This document shows, one piece after another, positions 53,212-62,697 of a DNA stretch of 64,000 nt (position 1 is the first letter of the stretch; each line of letters starts with the position of its first letter). The notes beneath the pieces were generated by a model. That model saw nothing but the letters and a program-made list of their open reading frames with translations, searched no databases and was not told where the DNA came from. Source of the stretch: JAPOKJ01 sp031421635 (GTDB lineage Bacteria > Pseudomonadota > Gammaproteobacteria > Burkholderiales > Burkholderiaceae_E); assembly GCA_031421635.1 (NCBI GenBank), contig JANOPA010000044.1, positions 14,717 to 78,716 of the forward strand, written 5' to 3'. A program made the position numbers and the translations under genes.

Positions 53212-54057
53212 ATGACCACTCCTGAGTTTTTCGACCGCGAATACAACGCGCGTGCAGCCATCCCTAACGCCCAAGAAATTTTTGCCGACTGGCGTGCAAG
53301 AGCGGAACAGGCGAAGGCCGAATTGCCGGGCCTGAAAGATCTCTCGTACGGACCAAGCCCAGAGGAAACCTTAGACTTGTTTTGGTGTTTGAAACCGGAT
53401 CGTCCCTTGTTCTTTTTTATTCACGGTGGCTATTGGCGTTCACTTCACAAAAACGACTTCTCCTGGGTCGCCGACCCCTATCTCAAGCAAGGAATCAATG
53501 TCGCAATCGTCAATTACGATTTGGTGCCGCGAATCAACCTCAGCACACTGGTGAGCCAGGTTTACAGCTCGATCCAATGGCTTTACGACAACGCAGAGGC
53601 CTTGGACTTTGATCGCGAAAAGATCTTTGTCGGCGGACATTCTGCTGGGGGTCACCTTACCGCGATGATGATGTGTACTCAGTGGCCAAAGTTGAGAAGA
53701 GATCTCCCGGTGAATCTCGTCAAAGGCGGGGTCGCAGTGAGCGGCCTTTTCGATTTGGATCCTATCTCGAAGTCGCCATTTTTGAACATTGACCTCAAGC
53801 TCAGTCTTGAGGATGTCAGAAAACTGAGCCCGATCATCATGCCACCTAGCCATCCCGCCCACTTACTATTAAGTGTGGGCGCCTTAGAAAGCTCGGAGTT
53901 CCATCGCCAAAGCGATATGCTCGAAAATGCTTGGCAAGGCACAATGGCCATGAGTCGAATTCCGGCTCCAGAACGTAATCACCTCACCATATGCAATGCA
54001 CTGGCAGACCCGAGCCACGCGCTTTTCAAAGCAAACGTCGCGCTGATGGAGCGTTAG
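53212..54057 (+). CDS. alpha/beta hydrolase, kynurenine formamidase-like
   Basis: A 281-residue serine hydrolase. FFIHGGYWRSLHKNDFSWVA gives the HGGYW oxyanion motif typical of arylformamidase-like esterases; VGGHSAGGHL is the nucleophile elbow, and a catalytic Asp/His pair would lie in SVGALESSEF and ERNHLTI. It could hydrolyse N-formylkynurenine or another ester or amide. No kyn or kmo genes are adjacent, so the physiological substrate is uncertain. Confidence 0.82.
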   Translation: MTTPEFFDREYNARAAIPNAQEIFADWRARAEQAKAELPGLKDLSYGPSPEETLDLFWCLKPDRPLFFFIHGGYWRSLHKNDFSWVADPYLKQGINVAIVNYDLVPRINLSTLVSQVYSSIQWLYDNAEALDFDREKIFVGGHSAGGHLTAMMMCTQWPKLRRDLPVNLVKGGVAVSGLFDLDPISKSPFLNIDLKLSLEDVRKLSPIIMPPSHPAHLLLSVGALESSEFHRQSDMLENAWQGTMAMSRIPAPERNHLTICNALADPSHALFKANVALMER

Positions 54058-54391
54058 CCTTTAAAGGCTTAAAGGCCTTCAACGAACGTCTTGGTCTGTA
54101 AATACGCACCAGCTCGTGGCAGGACTTACACCCGCAGGAGTGCGCCCATGCTGGGCGCACAAGAAAAAGGCGCACATCGCTGTACGCCTTATAAATGGCA
54201 GCAGAGCTGCCTCTCCTCCTCCTCGAACCGTATCGATCAAACTTCCACAAATCTGATCAGATACTTCTCGAAAGTCATCTTAATCACTGGCCCCCGCCTT
54301 GTCCACATTTACTTGCGTAACGGGGCTGCAATTTGCGTCCAATGAGTCAGACCAGGCCGAGAAACCCCTATGAAAGCCTCGCCGTCTAGAA
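54058..54391. other. intergenic stretch with clustered stem-loops
   Basis: No gene is apparent. Three stem-loops occur within about 70 bp: GTGCGCCCA/TGGGCGCAC (54140-54160, 3-nt loop), AAGGCG/CGCCTT (54167-54190) and GGCAGC/GCTGCC (54197-54211). The 8-mer GGCGCACA is repeated at 54154 and 54169. A structured RNA is possible; the rest shows nothing clear. Confidence 0.4.
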
Positions 54392-54754
54392 CTAAACAGC
54401 GAGAGCCACCCTAGCGATCGCTCGTATCACCTCAAGACTTTGGCCTACCGGAGGCTGGGCTTGAATCTCAAGCTCGGGAAACTGAGCACGACAATGATCC
54501 AACAAGCCGGGTAAATCTCTCAAGACATGGCCCGCACCACCTAAAAATACAGGAACCAAACGAGCCGCTCTCACCCCGGAACCATGAAGTTTCTCAGCCA
54601 CGGCCGGCAACGAGGGCTCCATGAACTCCAAAAAAGCCAGCTCCACCCTCGCATCCGGCGATAGCGCGAGAATTTCCTTTGCGATCTCCCTAAGTGGGTC
54701 GGCCCAGCGTACGTCGCGTGCGCCATGGGCAAAAAGAATAATGGTGTTGCTCAT
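54392..54754 (-). CDS. sirohydrochlorin chelatase, CbiX family
   Basis: About 120 residues, the short single-domain form. MSNTIILFAHGARD holds the metal-binding His, and the second conserved region is VPVFLGGAGHVLRDLP with another His. These inserts Co or Fe into sirohydrochlorin on the way to cobalamin or siroheme. ATG 54754 is chosen over one 9 bp earlier because family members start at this residue. No other tetrapyrrole genes are nearby. Confidence 0.88.
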   Translation of the reverse strand: MSNTIILFAHGARDVRWADPLREIAKEILALSPDARVELAFLEFMEPSLPAVAEKLHGSGVRAARLVPVFLGGAGHVLRDLPGLLDHCRAQFPELEIQAQPPVGQSLEVIRAIARVALAV

Positions 54755-54787
54755 CTTGCGCATGAAATTTTTTTACGGAAGTTTCAT

Positions 54788-55957
54788 TTAACGTCGAGCT
54801 GCTCGGAACAAATCAGAAACCTTGCGGGTTCGATCTGCCAAGGCAAGCATGACACAGGCCAGCATAAAGGCGAGCGCACTCGGTGTAGCCGCCGCCAGCC
54901 AGGCAGGCGCAGACGTAAGGGCACCTAAATGAGAAAACAATGCATTTAGAAAATGAAAGCCAACTCCTAGCATAATCCCACCAAAAACCTTGAGCGCTAC
55001 CCCGCCCGAGCGAGTTTGCATATACGCTGAGGGCAAGGCTAAGGCGAGCATCACCATCACCGCTACCGGATAAAAAAGTTTGCTCCAAAGTGCCACTTCA
55101 TAACGGCCACTGGATTGCTGATTGTCCTTAAGGTGACGAACATATTGAACCAAGCTAAAGAGTGACATTCGCTCGGGAATAACCATCATTGCCGACAGAA
55201 AGTCTGGGGAGATATCGGAAATCCATGCTCTTGTAGGTTCTGAAAATCGTTTAACACGAACGATACTGGCTCCAGGACCCGCGGCAATTTCAGAATAGCT
55301 TCTAGCCTTGACATCCTTCAACTCCCAGGCCTCCCCTGTTTTCTGGTACTTGGCTTCTTTGGCATCGATGATCTCCACCAAACGTAAATCGGTATCTAAC
55401 TCAAAAATCCGAATATTTTTCATGCCCCCGTCGGGTGAAAGTTCGCTGACATTGACAAACCGCACGCGGTCAAGCTCACCGGCTCCAGTCTTTGACGAGT
55501 CCTTGATCCAAATGCCAGAACGGAACTGACCAGCGACAGATGCGCCCAGGGCCGAAAGCCGAATGTTTTGCGCTAGCCGTTCCGCTGGCGGTGCTAACAG
55601 TTCACCTACCAAAAGGGTCAAAAGTGCAAAAACCACTGCCAAGCCGGACAGCGCTCTAAGTGCGGTCACTCTACTCAAACCAGCGGCTCGCATCGCAGTG
55701 AATTCAGAGCGAGATGCCAACTGAGCAAAGGTATAAACCGCACCAATCAATACGGCCACGGGAGCAATTTCATAGACATGCCCAGGAAGGTTCAACGCCA
55801 CGAAGGCTAAAGCGTGCTGCAATTTATAGGCGCCGCGCCCGATGTCCGCCAGCTCGGCGATAAAGTCAAAAAAACCTAACAGGCATAAAAAAGCAATCAG
55901 CACAAAGAGCACTGAAGATGCAATTTCTCGATTGAGGTATCTTGCCAACAGTGTCAT
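54788..55957 (-). CDS. lptG: LPS export ABC transporter permease LptG
   Basis: About 389 residues with six membrane helices and a large periplasmic domain: MTLLARYLNREIASSVLFVLIAFLCLLGFFDF at the N-terminus and ALWSKLFYPVAVMVMLALALPSAY in the second half, typical of YjgP/YjgQ permeases. It acts with LptF and LptB to extract LPS from the inner membrane. The ATG at 55957 overlaps the lptF stop as ATGA, so the longer open frame (to 56050) is rejected. Confidence 0.95.
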   Translation of the reverse strand: MTLLARYLNREIASSVLFVLIAFLCLLGFFDFIAELADIGRGAYKLQHALAFVALNLPGHVYEIAPVAVLIGAVYTFAQLASRSEFTAMRAAGLSRVTALRALSGLAVVFALLTLLVGELLAPPAERLAQNIRLSALGASVAGQFRSGIWIKDSSKTGAGELDRVRFVNVSELSPDGGMKNIRIFELDTDLRLVEIIDAKEAKYQKTGEAWELKDVKARSYSEIAAGPGASIVRVKRFSEPTRAWISDISPDFLSAMMVIPERMSLFSLVQYVRHLKDNQQSSGRYEVALWSKLFYPVAVMVMLALALPSAYMQTRSGGVALKVFGGIMLGVGFHFLNALFSHLGALTSAPAWLAAATPSALAFMLACVMLALADRTRKVSDLFRAARR

Positions 55958-57039
55958 CGCTGCATCCCCAAAATCCTCCAGGGTCTCAAGGACGACTTGC
56001 CGTAGAACAGCACCACAGCTAACAAAAGGAACAGCACATGCACCAACCAAACGCCAATCGAAAAGCTCAGTTTTTCTTGAGCCACATAAGCCTGCGCAAG
56101 GGAAATCATATTGCTATAGACCATGTAAAGCAGTAACGCCCCAATTAAATTGACAGACCGTCCCATTCGCGGATTCACTGCAGCCAAAGGAATGGCCATC
56201 AAAGCCAGCACCAAGGCGGAGAAGGGTAAACCAATTCGCCATAGCAACTCAGCAAGATGCCTCGGTTGTGGATCCTGCACTAATTCAAGCGATGACTTCA
56301 CCTTAGCCGACTGATCATCGAGCCGTAAGGGTTTTGGATCTAAACGCAAGCCGTATCGCTCGAACTCCATCATGCGTAATTCGCCGGTCTTTTCATCTGC
56401 ATCATAGCGGCGACCTTTCTCAAGCACTAAAAAGCGCTCGCCCTTGGCATCAACCTCAACCTGACCACTTTTCGAGGCCACCACAATCGTGTGTTGTTCC
56501 TGCTTTTGAGTCACAAAGACATTATTAACCTCAGTACCGCTTGCATTGAGGGAGTCAACAAAAAATACCCGGTTACTGCCGGCCGCCTCACGAAACTGCC
56601 CGGCTGCAATTTGAGACATATCCTCCCGCTGGGCAAAACGCTGCTGATACTCGCTAGACTGGCGATTTGCCCAGGGGGCAAGAAAAAACGAAATCCCGAA
56701 AACCACTAGAAAAAATGGCACCGCAAAGCCCATGACCGGACGTATCCAATTACTCATCGATTGACCGCTCACCGACCAAATGACCATCTCAGAGTCCTTG
56801 TGGGCACGCGTAAAAACCGATAAAACAGCCACGTAAAGCGTCAAAACAAGTAGCACAGGCAAGAAATTGATGGCATTAAACGCGATGAGTGGCAATACCG
56901 AGGCCGTATCGATCTTGCCCGCAGACGCCGTACCGAGAATTCGAATCAGGCTGGTGGTCAGCATAATCGTGAACAGCGTAGCGAACACAATTCCTGCAAT
57001 CGAACTCAGTTCCTTGCGCAGTGCCGATCGAATCAGCAT
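55954..57039 (-). CDS. lptF: LPS export ABC transporter permease LptF
   Basis: A 361-residue YjgP/YjgQ family permease: MLIRSALRKELSSIAGIVFATLFTIMLTTSLIRILG opens the first helix, APWANRQSSEYQQRFAQREDMSQIAAGQFRE follows the third, and the last helices lie at GLPFSALVLALMAIPLAAVNPR and SIGVWLVHVLFLLLAVVLFY. It forms the LPS extraction complex with LptG, to which it is coupled by an ATGA overlap. Divergent from pepA. Confidence 0.95.
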   Translation of the reverse strand: MLIRSALRKELSSIAGIVFATLFTIMLTTSLIRILGTASAGKIDTASVLPLIAFNAINFLPVLLVLTLYVAVLSVFTRAHKDSEMVIWSVSGQSMSNWIRPVMGFAVPFFLVVFGISFFLAPWANRQSSEYQQRFAQREDMSQIAAGQFREAAGSNRVFFVDSLNASGTEVNNVFVTQKQEQHTIVVASKSGQVEVDAKGERFLVLEKGRRYDADEKTGELRMMEFERYGLRLDPKPLRLDDQSAKVKSSLELVQDPQPRHLAELLWRIGLPFSALVLALMAIPLAAVNPRMGRSVNLIGALLLYMVYSNMISLAQAYVAQEKLSFSIGVWLVHVLFLLLAVVLFYGKSSLRPWRILGMQR

Positions 57040-57053
57040 CGGGGCAGGCTCGC

Positions 57054-57059
57054 TATAAT
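57054..57059 (+). promoter_or_regulatory. candidate -10 element for pepA
   Basis: TATAAT in the 105-bp gap between lptF and pepA, about 86 bp before the pepA start. No convincing -35 lies 16-18 bp upstream and there is no extended TGn, so this is only a candidate. Confidence 0.35.
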
Positions 57060-57144
57060 CCGAGCAACGGCATTTGCCACGGCCTGAACAGACAAAAGGC
57101 TATCAATTAATGGCATCCGCAAAATCATCGCTTTCAAGGTCAAG

Positions 57145-58698
57145 ATGAAATTTAACACACACCCTCTTTTGCTCGACACAGATTCCGACTTCAGCGTCCA
57201 GGGCAAGTCGCCCCGTAAATCACCGAGCCTTGAATTGCTCATCGTGCCGGTGGTCGGCAAACAGCTTATCGGAAACGCAGCAGCCTGGGCTGACCGCCAA
57301 TCGGAGGGGCTACTGAGCGCCTGGCTTGCAAGCGGAGATTTGGCGGAGAAGGCGGGTTCCACACTCATCCATCGATTGGGCAAAAACGCTCGCGTCGAAC
57401 GGATCATGTTGGTTAGCCTTGGCAAAGATACGGCATCAATCAAGGAAAAAGACTTTCTCGTCGCCAGCCTCGCTGCGGCCAAAGCCGCGCTTACCTTGCC
57501 CAGCACGAAAGCAGTGTCTTGCCTCCACGAGGCGAACATCGTAGGGCGCGAGCCCGCATGGACCTTGCGTCAAACGGTTCTGAAATGGCGTGAGGCAAGC
57601 TACCGCTTCGAAATGATGAAATCGAGTAGTACTCCCAAGCCTAAACTGACTGAAGTTCAACTCAGCGGCGGGCTTGAGGCCAAACACCTCGATACCAAAC
57701 GCTCCGACGCGAAACACTTTAGCAGCGCGCTCCAAAGCGCCATAGCCCTGGCCAACGGTATCGACCTTTCAAAAGATCTTGGCAACCTGCCCGGCAACAT
57801 TTGTACGCCCGGTTATTTGGCCAGCCGTGCACGCAAGCTCTCGAGTGAGTTCAAGCTTAAATGCGAAATTCTCGGCGAAAAACAAATGCAGGCTCTCAAG
57901 ATGGGTTCATTCCTTTCTGTTGCCAAAGGGTCGGTACTGCCACCGCAATTCATTGTCATTCATTACAACGCGGGACCGGCCAAACAGGCACCCGTCGTGC
58001 TCGTCGGAAAAGGGATCACTTTTGATACCGGGGGCATCTCCCTCAAACCCGCCGCCGAGATGGATGAAATGAAATATGACATGTGCGGCGCCGCCTCGGT
58101 ACTCGGCACCTTGCAGGCCATCGCGCAAATGAAGCTCAAGCTGAATGTGATAGGGGTCATTCCCACCTGTGAAAATATGCCTGGTGGCCGCGCCACCAAG
58201 CCTGGCGATATTGTCACTTCGATGTCGGGACAGACCATCGAAATTCTAAATACCGATGCCGAGGGTCGCCTTATTTTGTGTGACGCGCTGACCTATGCGG
58301 AGCGCTTCAAACCGGCCGCCGTGATCGATATCGCCACACTCACAGGCGCCTGTGTGATCGCGCTCGGCCATCATCATTCAGGCTTATTCACTGCCAACCA
58401 AAACTTGAGCGAAGCGCTCGTGGCGGCAGGCAAGACGTCCGGCGATACCTGCTGGCCAATGCCGATTGACGAAACCTACGCAGAGGGTCTCAAATCAAAC
58501 TTTGCCGACGTTGCAAACGTTGGAGGTCGCGCTGGCGGGAGTATCACGGCCGCGTGCTTCCTGGCTCGATTCACCAAAAAATATGATTGGGCTCATCTCG
58601 ATATCGCGGGAACAGCGTGGAAGTCAGGTCTCGCGAAAGGTTCGACGGGACGCCCAGTCGCTCTGCTCACTGAATTTCTAGAGCAACGCACCCAGTGA
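57145..58698 (+). CDS. pepA: leucyl aminopeptidase (PepA, M17)
   Basis: A 517-residue dizinc aminopeptidase. The catalytic core has GKGITFDTGGISLKPAAEMDEMKYDMCGAA (Zn ligands and catalytic Lys) and the signature NTDAEGRL followed by LCDALTYAE. It removes N-terminal residues from peptides and in some bacteria also binds DNA. AAGG lies 5-6 nt before the ATG. First of a plus-strand run pepA-holC-hypothetical-valS with 34-bp and shorter gaps. Confidence 0.97.
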   Translation: MKFNTHPLLLDTDSDFSVQGKSPRKSPSLELLIVPVVGKQLIGNAAAWADRQSEGLLSAWLASGDLAEKAGSTLIHRLGKNARVERIMLVSLGKDTASIKEKDFLVASLAAAKAALTLPSTKAVSCLHEANIVGREPAWTLRQTVLKWREASYRFEMMKSSSTPKPKLTEVQLSGGLEAKHLDTKRSDAKHFSSALQSAIALANGIDLSKDLGNLPGNICTPGYLASRARKLSSEFKLKCEILGEKQMQALKMGSFLSVAKGSVLPPQFIVIHYNAGPAKQAPVVLVGKGITFDTGGISLKPAAEMDEMKYDMCGAASVLGTLQAIAQMKLKLNVIGVIPTCENMPGGRATKPGDIVTSMSGQTIEILNTDAEGRLILCDALTYAERFKPAAVIDIATLTGACVIALGHHHSGLFTANQNLSEALVAAGKTSGDTCWPMPIDETYAEGLKSNFADVANVGGRAGGSITAACFLARFTKKYDWAHLDIAGTAWKSGLAKGSTGRPVALLTEFLEQRTQ

Positions 58699-58732
58699 TG
58701 TTCGCTTACTACCCCGAACCGACCGATTCCAT

Positions 58733-59176
58733 ATGACCCAAGTCGATTTTCATTTCAACGCCGCCGACAAGCTTCATTACGTTTGTCGTTTGCTCAGAAA
58801 AATTTATAAATCTGGAAAAAAGACCGTCGTTTTTTGTAGTGACGCTCAGCAATTGACGAGACTCGATCAAGAACTGTGGAGTTTTTCACCTTTGGATTTC
58901 ATACCGCATGTGCGAGCCGGTGACCCCTTGGCAGCTTCTACACCCATCATTCTTTTGAATCATGCCAATGACACGGCTCAGTTAGAGGTGACTCATCATG
59001 ACGTCTTGGTGAATTTAGGACGTGACATGCCACCGATGTTCAGTCGCTTTGATCGGCTGGTCGAAATTGTCGAAGAAGTCGAGGAAGATCGCCTACAGGC
59101 CCGTATCCGATGGAAATTCTACAAAGATCGTGGCTATCCCCTTAAAACCTACGATCTCTCGAAGCAAGCCAGTTGA
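58733..59176 (+). CDS. holC: DNA polymerase III subunit chi
   Basis: A 147-residue clamp-loader accessory protein that binds SSB. VDFHFNAADKLHYVCRLLRKIYKSGKKTVVFCSD, DQELWSFSPLDFIPH and the C-terminal FYKDRGYPLKTYDLSK are typical of HolC. Its place between pepA and valS is the standard one in proteobacteria. Confidence 0.95.
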   Translation: MTQVDFHFNAADKLHYVCRLLRKIYKSGKKTVVFCSDAQQLTRLDQELWSFSPLDFIPHVRAGDPLAASTPIILLNHANDTAQLEVTHHDVLVNLGRDMPPMFSRFDRLVEIVEEVEEDRLQARIRWKFYKDRGYPLKTYDLSKQAS

Positions 59177-59189
59177 CGATAAGGCACTG

Positions 59190-59633
59190 ATGATGAACGA
59201 CGACTCCGACATCCCGCTAAGATTAAGAATTGTCCGCAACCCCGAGCGCGACGAGAGTGACAACGCCCCTGCGTTGGACCAATCAATTCCGCTACTCACC
59301 GAAGTGATGGACTTTCAGCCGATTAATCTGGATGACCCAGAGAAAATCGCCATACCAACTTTCATTACGGAGAAAACAGCACCGATCGACTTGCGGGCTC
59401 TCAAGCAGAGCTTGCAAAACAGTATTCTCGAAAGTCTGCTCGAAAAATCGGATGCATTTCTAGCCCGAGAATTCCAAGAACGCGTTATGCCCGTGCTGGA
59501 GCGTACCGTTAATTCGATGGTTCAAGACTTACACATTCATCTTGAGCAAGTACTCCGCGATGCCGTCGCCAGTGCCATCACTGACGAACTCAATAAATTG
59601 CAAACAAGTAACCCGAATGACCTCCTTAGATAA
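59190..59633 (+). CDS. hypothetical protein between holC and valS (DUF2486-like)
   Basis: About 147 residues. The N-terminal half is acidic and probably disordered (MMNDDSDIPLRLRIV, Pro and Asp rich); the C-terminal half is an amphipathic helix (ESLLEKSDAFLAREFQERVMPVLERTVNSMVQDLHIHLEQVL). Genes of this kind occur at the same place in Burkholderiaceae. ATG 59190 with AAGG upstream is preferred to an open frame beginning inside holC. The last 17 bp overlap the valS start. Function unknown. Confidence 0.75.
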   Translation: MMNDDSDIPLRLRIVRNPERDESDNAPALDQSIPLLTEVMDFQPINLDDPEKIAIPTFITEKTAPIDLRALKQSLQNSILESLLEKSDAFLAREFQERVMPVLERTVNSMVQDLHIHLEQVLRDAVASAITDELNKLQTSNPNDLLR

Positions 59634-62600
59634 AAGCTTCGACCCCATTTCCATCGAATCCCACTGGTATCAACGCTGGGAGAGCCGAGGCTACTTCAAA
59701 AATGTAGAGACCAGTGTCGCCAATTTGTCGACTGATGCTCCCACCCCGTCCGCTCCGAGCTACAGCATTCAATTGCCTCCGCCCAATGTCACGGGCACCC
59801 TGCATATGGGGCATGCCTTTCAGCAAACCATGATGGACACACTCATTCGCTATCATCGTATGAAGGGCGAGGACACCAACTGGATCGTGGGTACCGATCA
59901 TGCCGGTATTGCCACACAAATCGTCGTCGAGCGACAACTTCAGGCTCAAGGCCAGTCTCGCCACGATCTCGGACGGGAGGCCTTCATCAAAAAAGTGTGG
60001 GACTGGAAGCAGCAATCCGGCTCAACCATTACTCGTCAAATGCGTCGACTCGGCGATTCTGCGAACTGGTCCTATGCCGATACTGAGGGTCAGCAAGCCG
60101 GTTACTTCACCATGGATGCGAGCCTCAGTCGCTCGGTGACTGAAGTGTTTTTACGCCTCTATCGACAAGGCCTAATTTATCGCGGAAAACGTCTCGTCAA
60201 TTGGGACCCGGTGCTCAAAACCGCCGTTTCCGATCTTGAGGTGGAGATGACTGAGCGCGACGGCAATATGTGGCATATCCTCTATCCGTTTTCGGAGGGT
60301 CCGCAGGAGCCTGGCAAAAACGAAGACGGTAGCTCTGCCGATGAGGGTAAGCTTTTAACTGGCATGACGATAGCCACCACTCGGCCCGAGACGATGTTGG
60401 GTGATGGTGCCTTATGTGTTCATCCCGGCGATCCTCGCTACCAGCATTTAATCGGAAAGTTTGTCGATCTACCTTTGTGTGATCGCCGTATTCCAATCAT
60501 CGCTGATACTTTTGTCGATCCGGCTTTCGGCTCGGGTTGCGTCAAGATCACCGGTGCTCACGACTTTAACGACTATGCTTGCGCCCAGCGTCACAACATC
60601 GAGATGCCTATCATCATGGATCTCGATGCCAATATGTGTGCCCCGGCCCCTTCGGCCTTCATCGGTTTGAATCGCTATGTGGCGCGCAAAGCTGTCGTCG
60701 CCGAATTAGAAAAACAACAGCTTCTTGTAAAGATCGTCCCCCACAAGCACATGGTGCCCATCTGTGAGCGTACCGGTGAAGTGGTTGAGCCTATGCTTAC
60801 TGATCAATGGTTTGTGGCTATGAGTAAGCCTGCCCCTGAGGGCACCTTCCATCCAGGCGAGTCCCTCGCGGAAGTCGCGCTTCGAGCCGTATCGTCCGGC
60901 GAAGTCAAGTTCTTCCCCGATCACTGGAGTGCCACTTACAATCATTGGCTCTCCAATATCCAAGACTGGTGCATCTCAAGACAACTCTGGTGGGGGCATC
61001 AAATTCCCGCCTGGTATGACGCCGGCGGCCGCGTCTTTGTGGGCCGCAATGAGGCCGAGGCACAGACCGAAGCGACGGCGCATCACGGCAAGGCTGTCGT
61101 CCTTCAGCGCGATGCCGACGTTCTGGATACCTGGTTTTCCTCAGCCCTGGTACCGTTTACCACTCTGGGTTGGCCGGCCGAAATGGCAGCCACGCCACAG
61201 GCACAAGCTCAAGCCAACATCGACCTTGAGCGCTATTTGCCATCCAACATTTTGGTGACAGGCAACGACATTATTTTCTTCTGGGTCGCGCGCATGGTCA
61301 TTATGACCACCCACTTCACCGGTAAAGTGCCCTTTAAGCATGTCTACATTAACGCGATGGTGCGTGATGCGGAAGGCCAAAAGATGAGTAAGAGCAAAGG
61401 CAATACGCTCGACCCTCTCGACTTGATTGATGGCATCGGTTTGGAAGCGCTTCTCGCGAAATCGAGCCAAGGCTTAATGCTCGCCGCCCACAAAGAGCGA
61501 GCCGAAAAATACGTTCGTAAAAACTTCCCCAATGGTATTCCAGCCTATGGAACCGACGCGCTAAGGTTTACGTTCTGCGCCTTGGCTCCGATGTCGCTCA
61601 CCTTGAATTTCGATCTAAGTCGTTGCGAAGGCTATCGCAACTTTTGCAACAAACTTTGGAATGCCACACGCTTCGTCCTCATGAACTGCGAGGGACAAGA
61701 CTGTGGCTTCGAACCCCACACAGCCGACCAATGCGTACCTGGGGGCTACATGTGTTTTAGCCAAGCGGACCGCTGGCTAACGTCCAAGTTGCAATTGATC
61801 GAGTCCGAGGTAGCCCAGCACCTGGAGGCTTATCGTTTCGATCTCGCTGCAAAAACTCTTTACGAATTCGTGTGGAACGAGTACTGCGACTGGTATGTCG
61901 AAATTGCAAAAGTGCAGTTGCAAGAAACCGATCCAGCCGTACATCGTGGCACACGCCGCACCCTGATCCGATGCCTTGAGACCATTCTGAGGCTCTTGCA
62001 TCCCATCATCCCTTTCATCACGGAGGAGCTTTGGCAAAAGGTTGCACCAATCGCTCAGCGTTACGGAGAGCGCGGCACACAAAAACTCAAAGGGCCCGAC
62101 CTCGAGCAAGCGATTTCTGAGCAACGCTATTCGATCATGATGCAGCGCTACCCTCAGGCAGAACTCGACAAAGTCGATCAACAGGCGCTGGCCTGGATGG
62201 AGCAACTCAAAGCGATGGTGGACGCCTGCCGAGCCTTGCGAGGGGAAATGAATATTTCGCCAGCGCTCAAGCTTCCACTGATCGCATCCGGTGACACCGC
62301 GAGCTTACTGAGCATCGCGCCCTATTTGAAAGCACTTGCGAAGCTCTCCGAGGTCAAGGTCAGCCCTAGTCTGCCCGCGAATTCCATGGCCCCAGTTCAA
62401 ATGGTCGGCGAAAACCGCTTAATGCTGGAAGTAGAAATTGATATTGCCGCAGAGCGCGAGCGCGTGGGCAAAGAGCTGGCGCGTATTTCTGGTGAAATCG
62501 GGAAGGCCGAAGCAAAGCTGAATAATGAGAGCTTTGCCGCCCGCGCGCCTGCCGCAGTGGTCTCGCAGGAGAGAGAAAGGCTCAGTCAGTTTTTAGCTTT

Positions 62601-62640
62601 GAGGACTAAGCTCACCGAGCAGCTCAACAAGCTCAACTAA
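59617..62640 (+). CDS. valS: valine--tRNA ligase
   Basis: A 1007-residue class I aminoacyl-tRNA synthetase. The HIGH motif is HMGH (TGTLHMGHAF), the KMSKS motif is GQKMSKSKGNTLDPLD, and WIVGTDHAGIATQIVVE, an editing domain with TTRPETMLGDGALCVHP and a C-terminal coiled coil (ERVGKELARISGEIGKAEAKL) complete the ValRS architecture. ATG 59617 is the expected start (TSLDKSFDPISIESHWYQRW); a longer frame begins inside the previous gene. Confidence 0.98.
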   Translation: MTSLDKSFDPISIESHWYQRWESRGYFKNVETSVANLSTDAPTPSAPSYSIQLPPPNVTGTLHMGHAFQQTMMDTLIRYHRMKGEDTNWIVGTDHAGIATQIVVERQLQAQGQSRHDLGREAFIKKVWDWKQQSGSTITRQMRRLGDSANWSYADTEGQQAGYFTMDASLSRSVTEVFLRLYRQGLIYRGKRLVNWDPVLKTAVSDLEVEMTERDGNMWHILYPFSEGPQEPGKNEDGSSADEGKLLTGMTIATTRPETMLGDGALCVHPGDPRYQHLIGKFVDLPLCDRRIPIIADTFVDPAFGSGCVKITGAHDFNDYACAQRHNIEMPIIMDLDANMCAPAPSAFIGLNRYVARKAVVAELEKQQLLVKIVPHKHMVPICERTGEVVEPMLTDQWFVAMSKPAPEGTFHPGESLAEVALRAVSSGEVKFFPDHWSATYNHWLSNIQDWCISRQLWWGHQIPAWYDAGGRVFVGRNEAEAQTEATAHHGKAVVLQRDADVLDTWFSSALVPFTTLGWPAEMAATPQAQAQANIDLERYLPSNILVTGNDIIFFWVARMVIMTTHFTGKVPFKHVYINAMVRDAEGQKMSKSKGNTLDPLDLIDGIGLEALLAKSSQGLMLAAHKERAEKYVRKNFPNGIPAYGTDALRFTFCALAPMSLTLNFDLSRCEGYRNFCNKLWNATRFVLMNCEGQDCGFEPHTADQCVPGGYMCFSQADRWLTSKLQLIESEVAQHLEAYRFDLAAKTLYEFVWNEYCDWYVEIAKVQLQETDPAVHRGTRRTLIRCLETILRLLHPIIPFITEELWQKVAPIAQRYGERGTQKLKGPDLEQAISEQRYSIMMQRYPQAELDKVDQQALAWMEQLKAMVDACRALRGEMNISPALKLPLIASGDTASLLSIAPYLKALAKLSEVKVSPSLPANSMAPVQMVGENRLMLEVEIDIAAERERVGKELARISGEIGKAEAKLNNESFAARAPAAVVSQERERLSQFLALRTKLTEQLNKLN

Positions 62641-62697
62641 AAGGCGGCCACAGCAAGCTCTGAAACTTTCGCCGACACCTAAGTTAATGCGCTATTT

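Noticed and set aside
59022..59189. Upstream part of the open frame before the DUF2486-like gene
   Set aside because: It runs through the end of holC in another frame; ATG 59190 has an upstream AAGG and gives a plausible protein.
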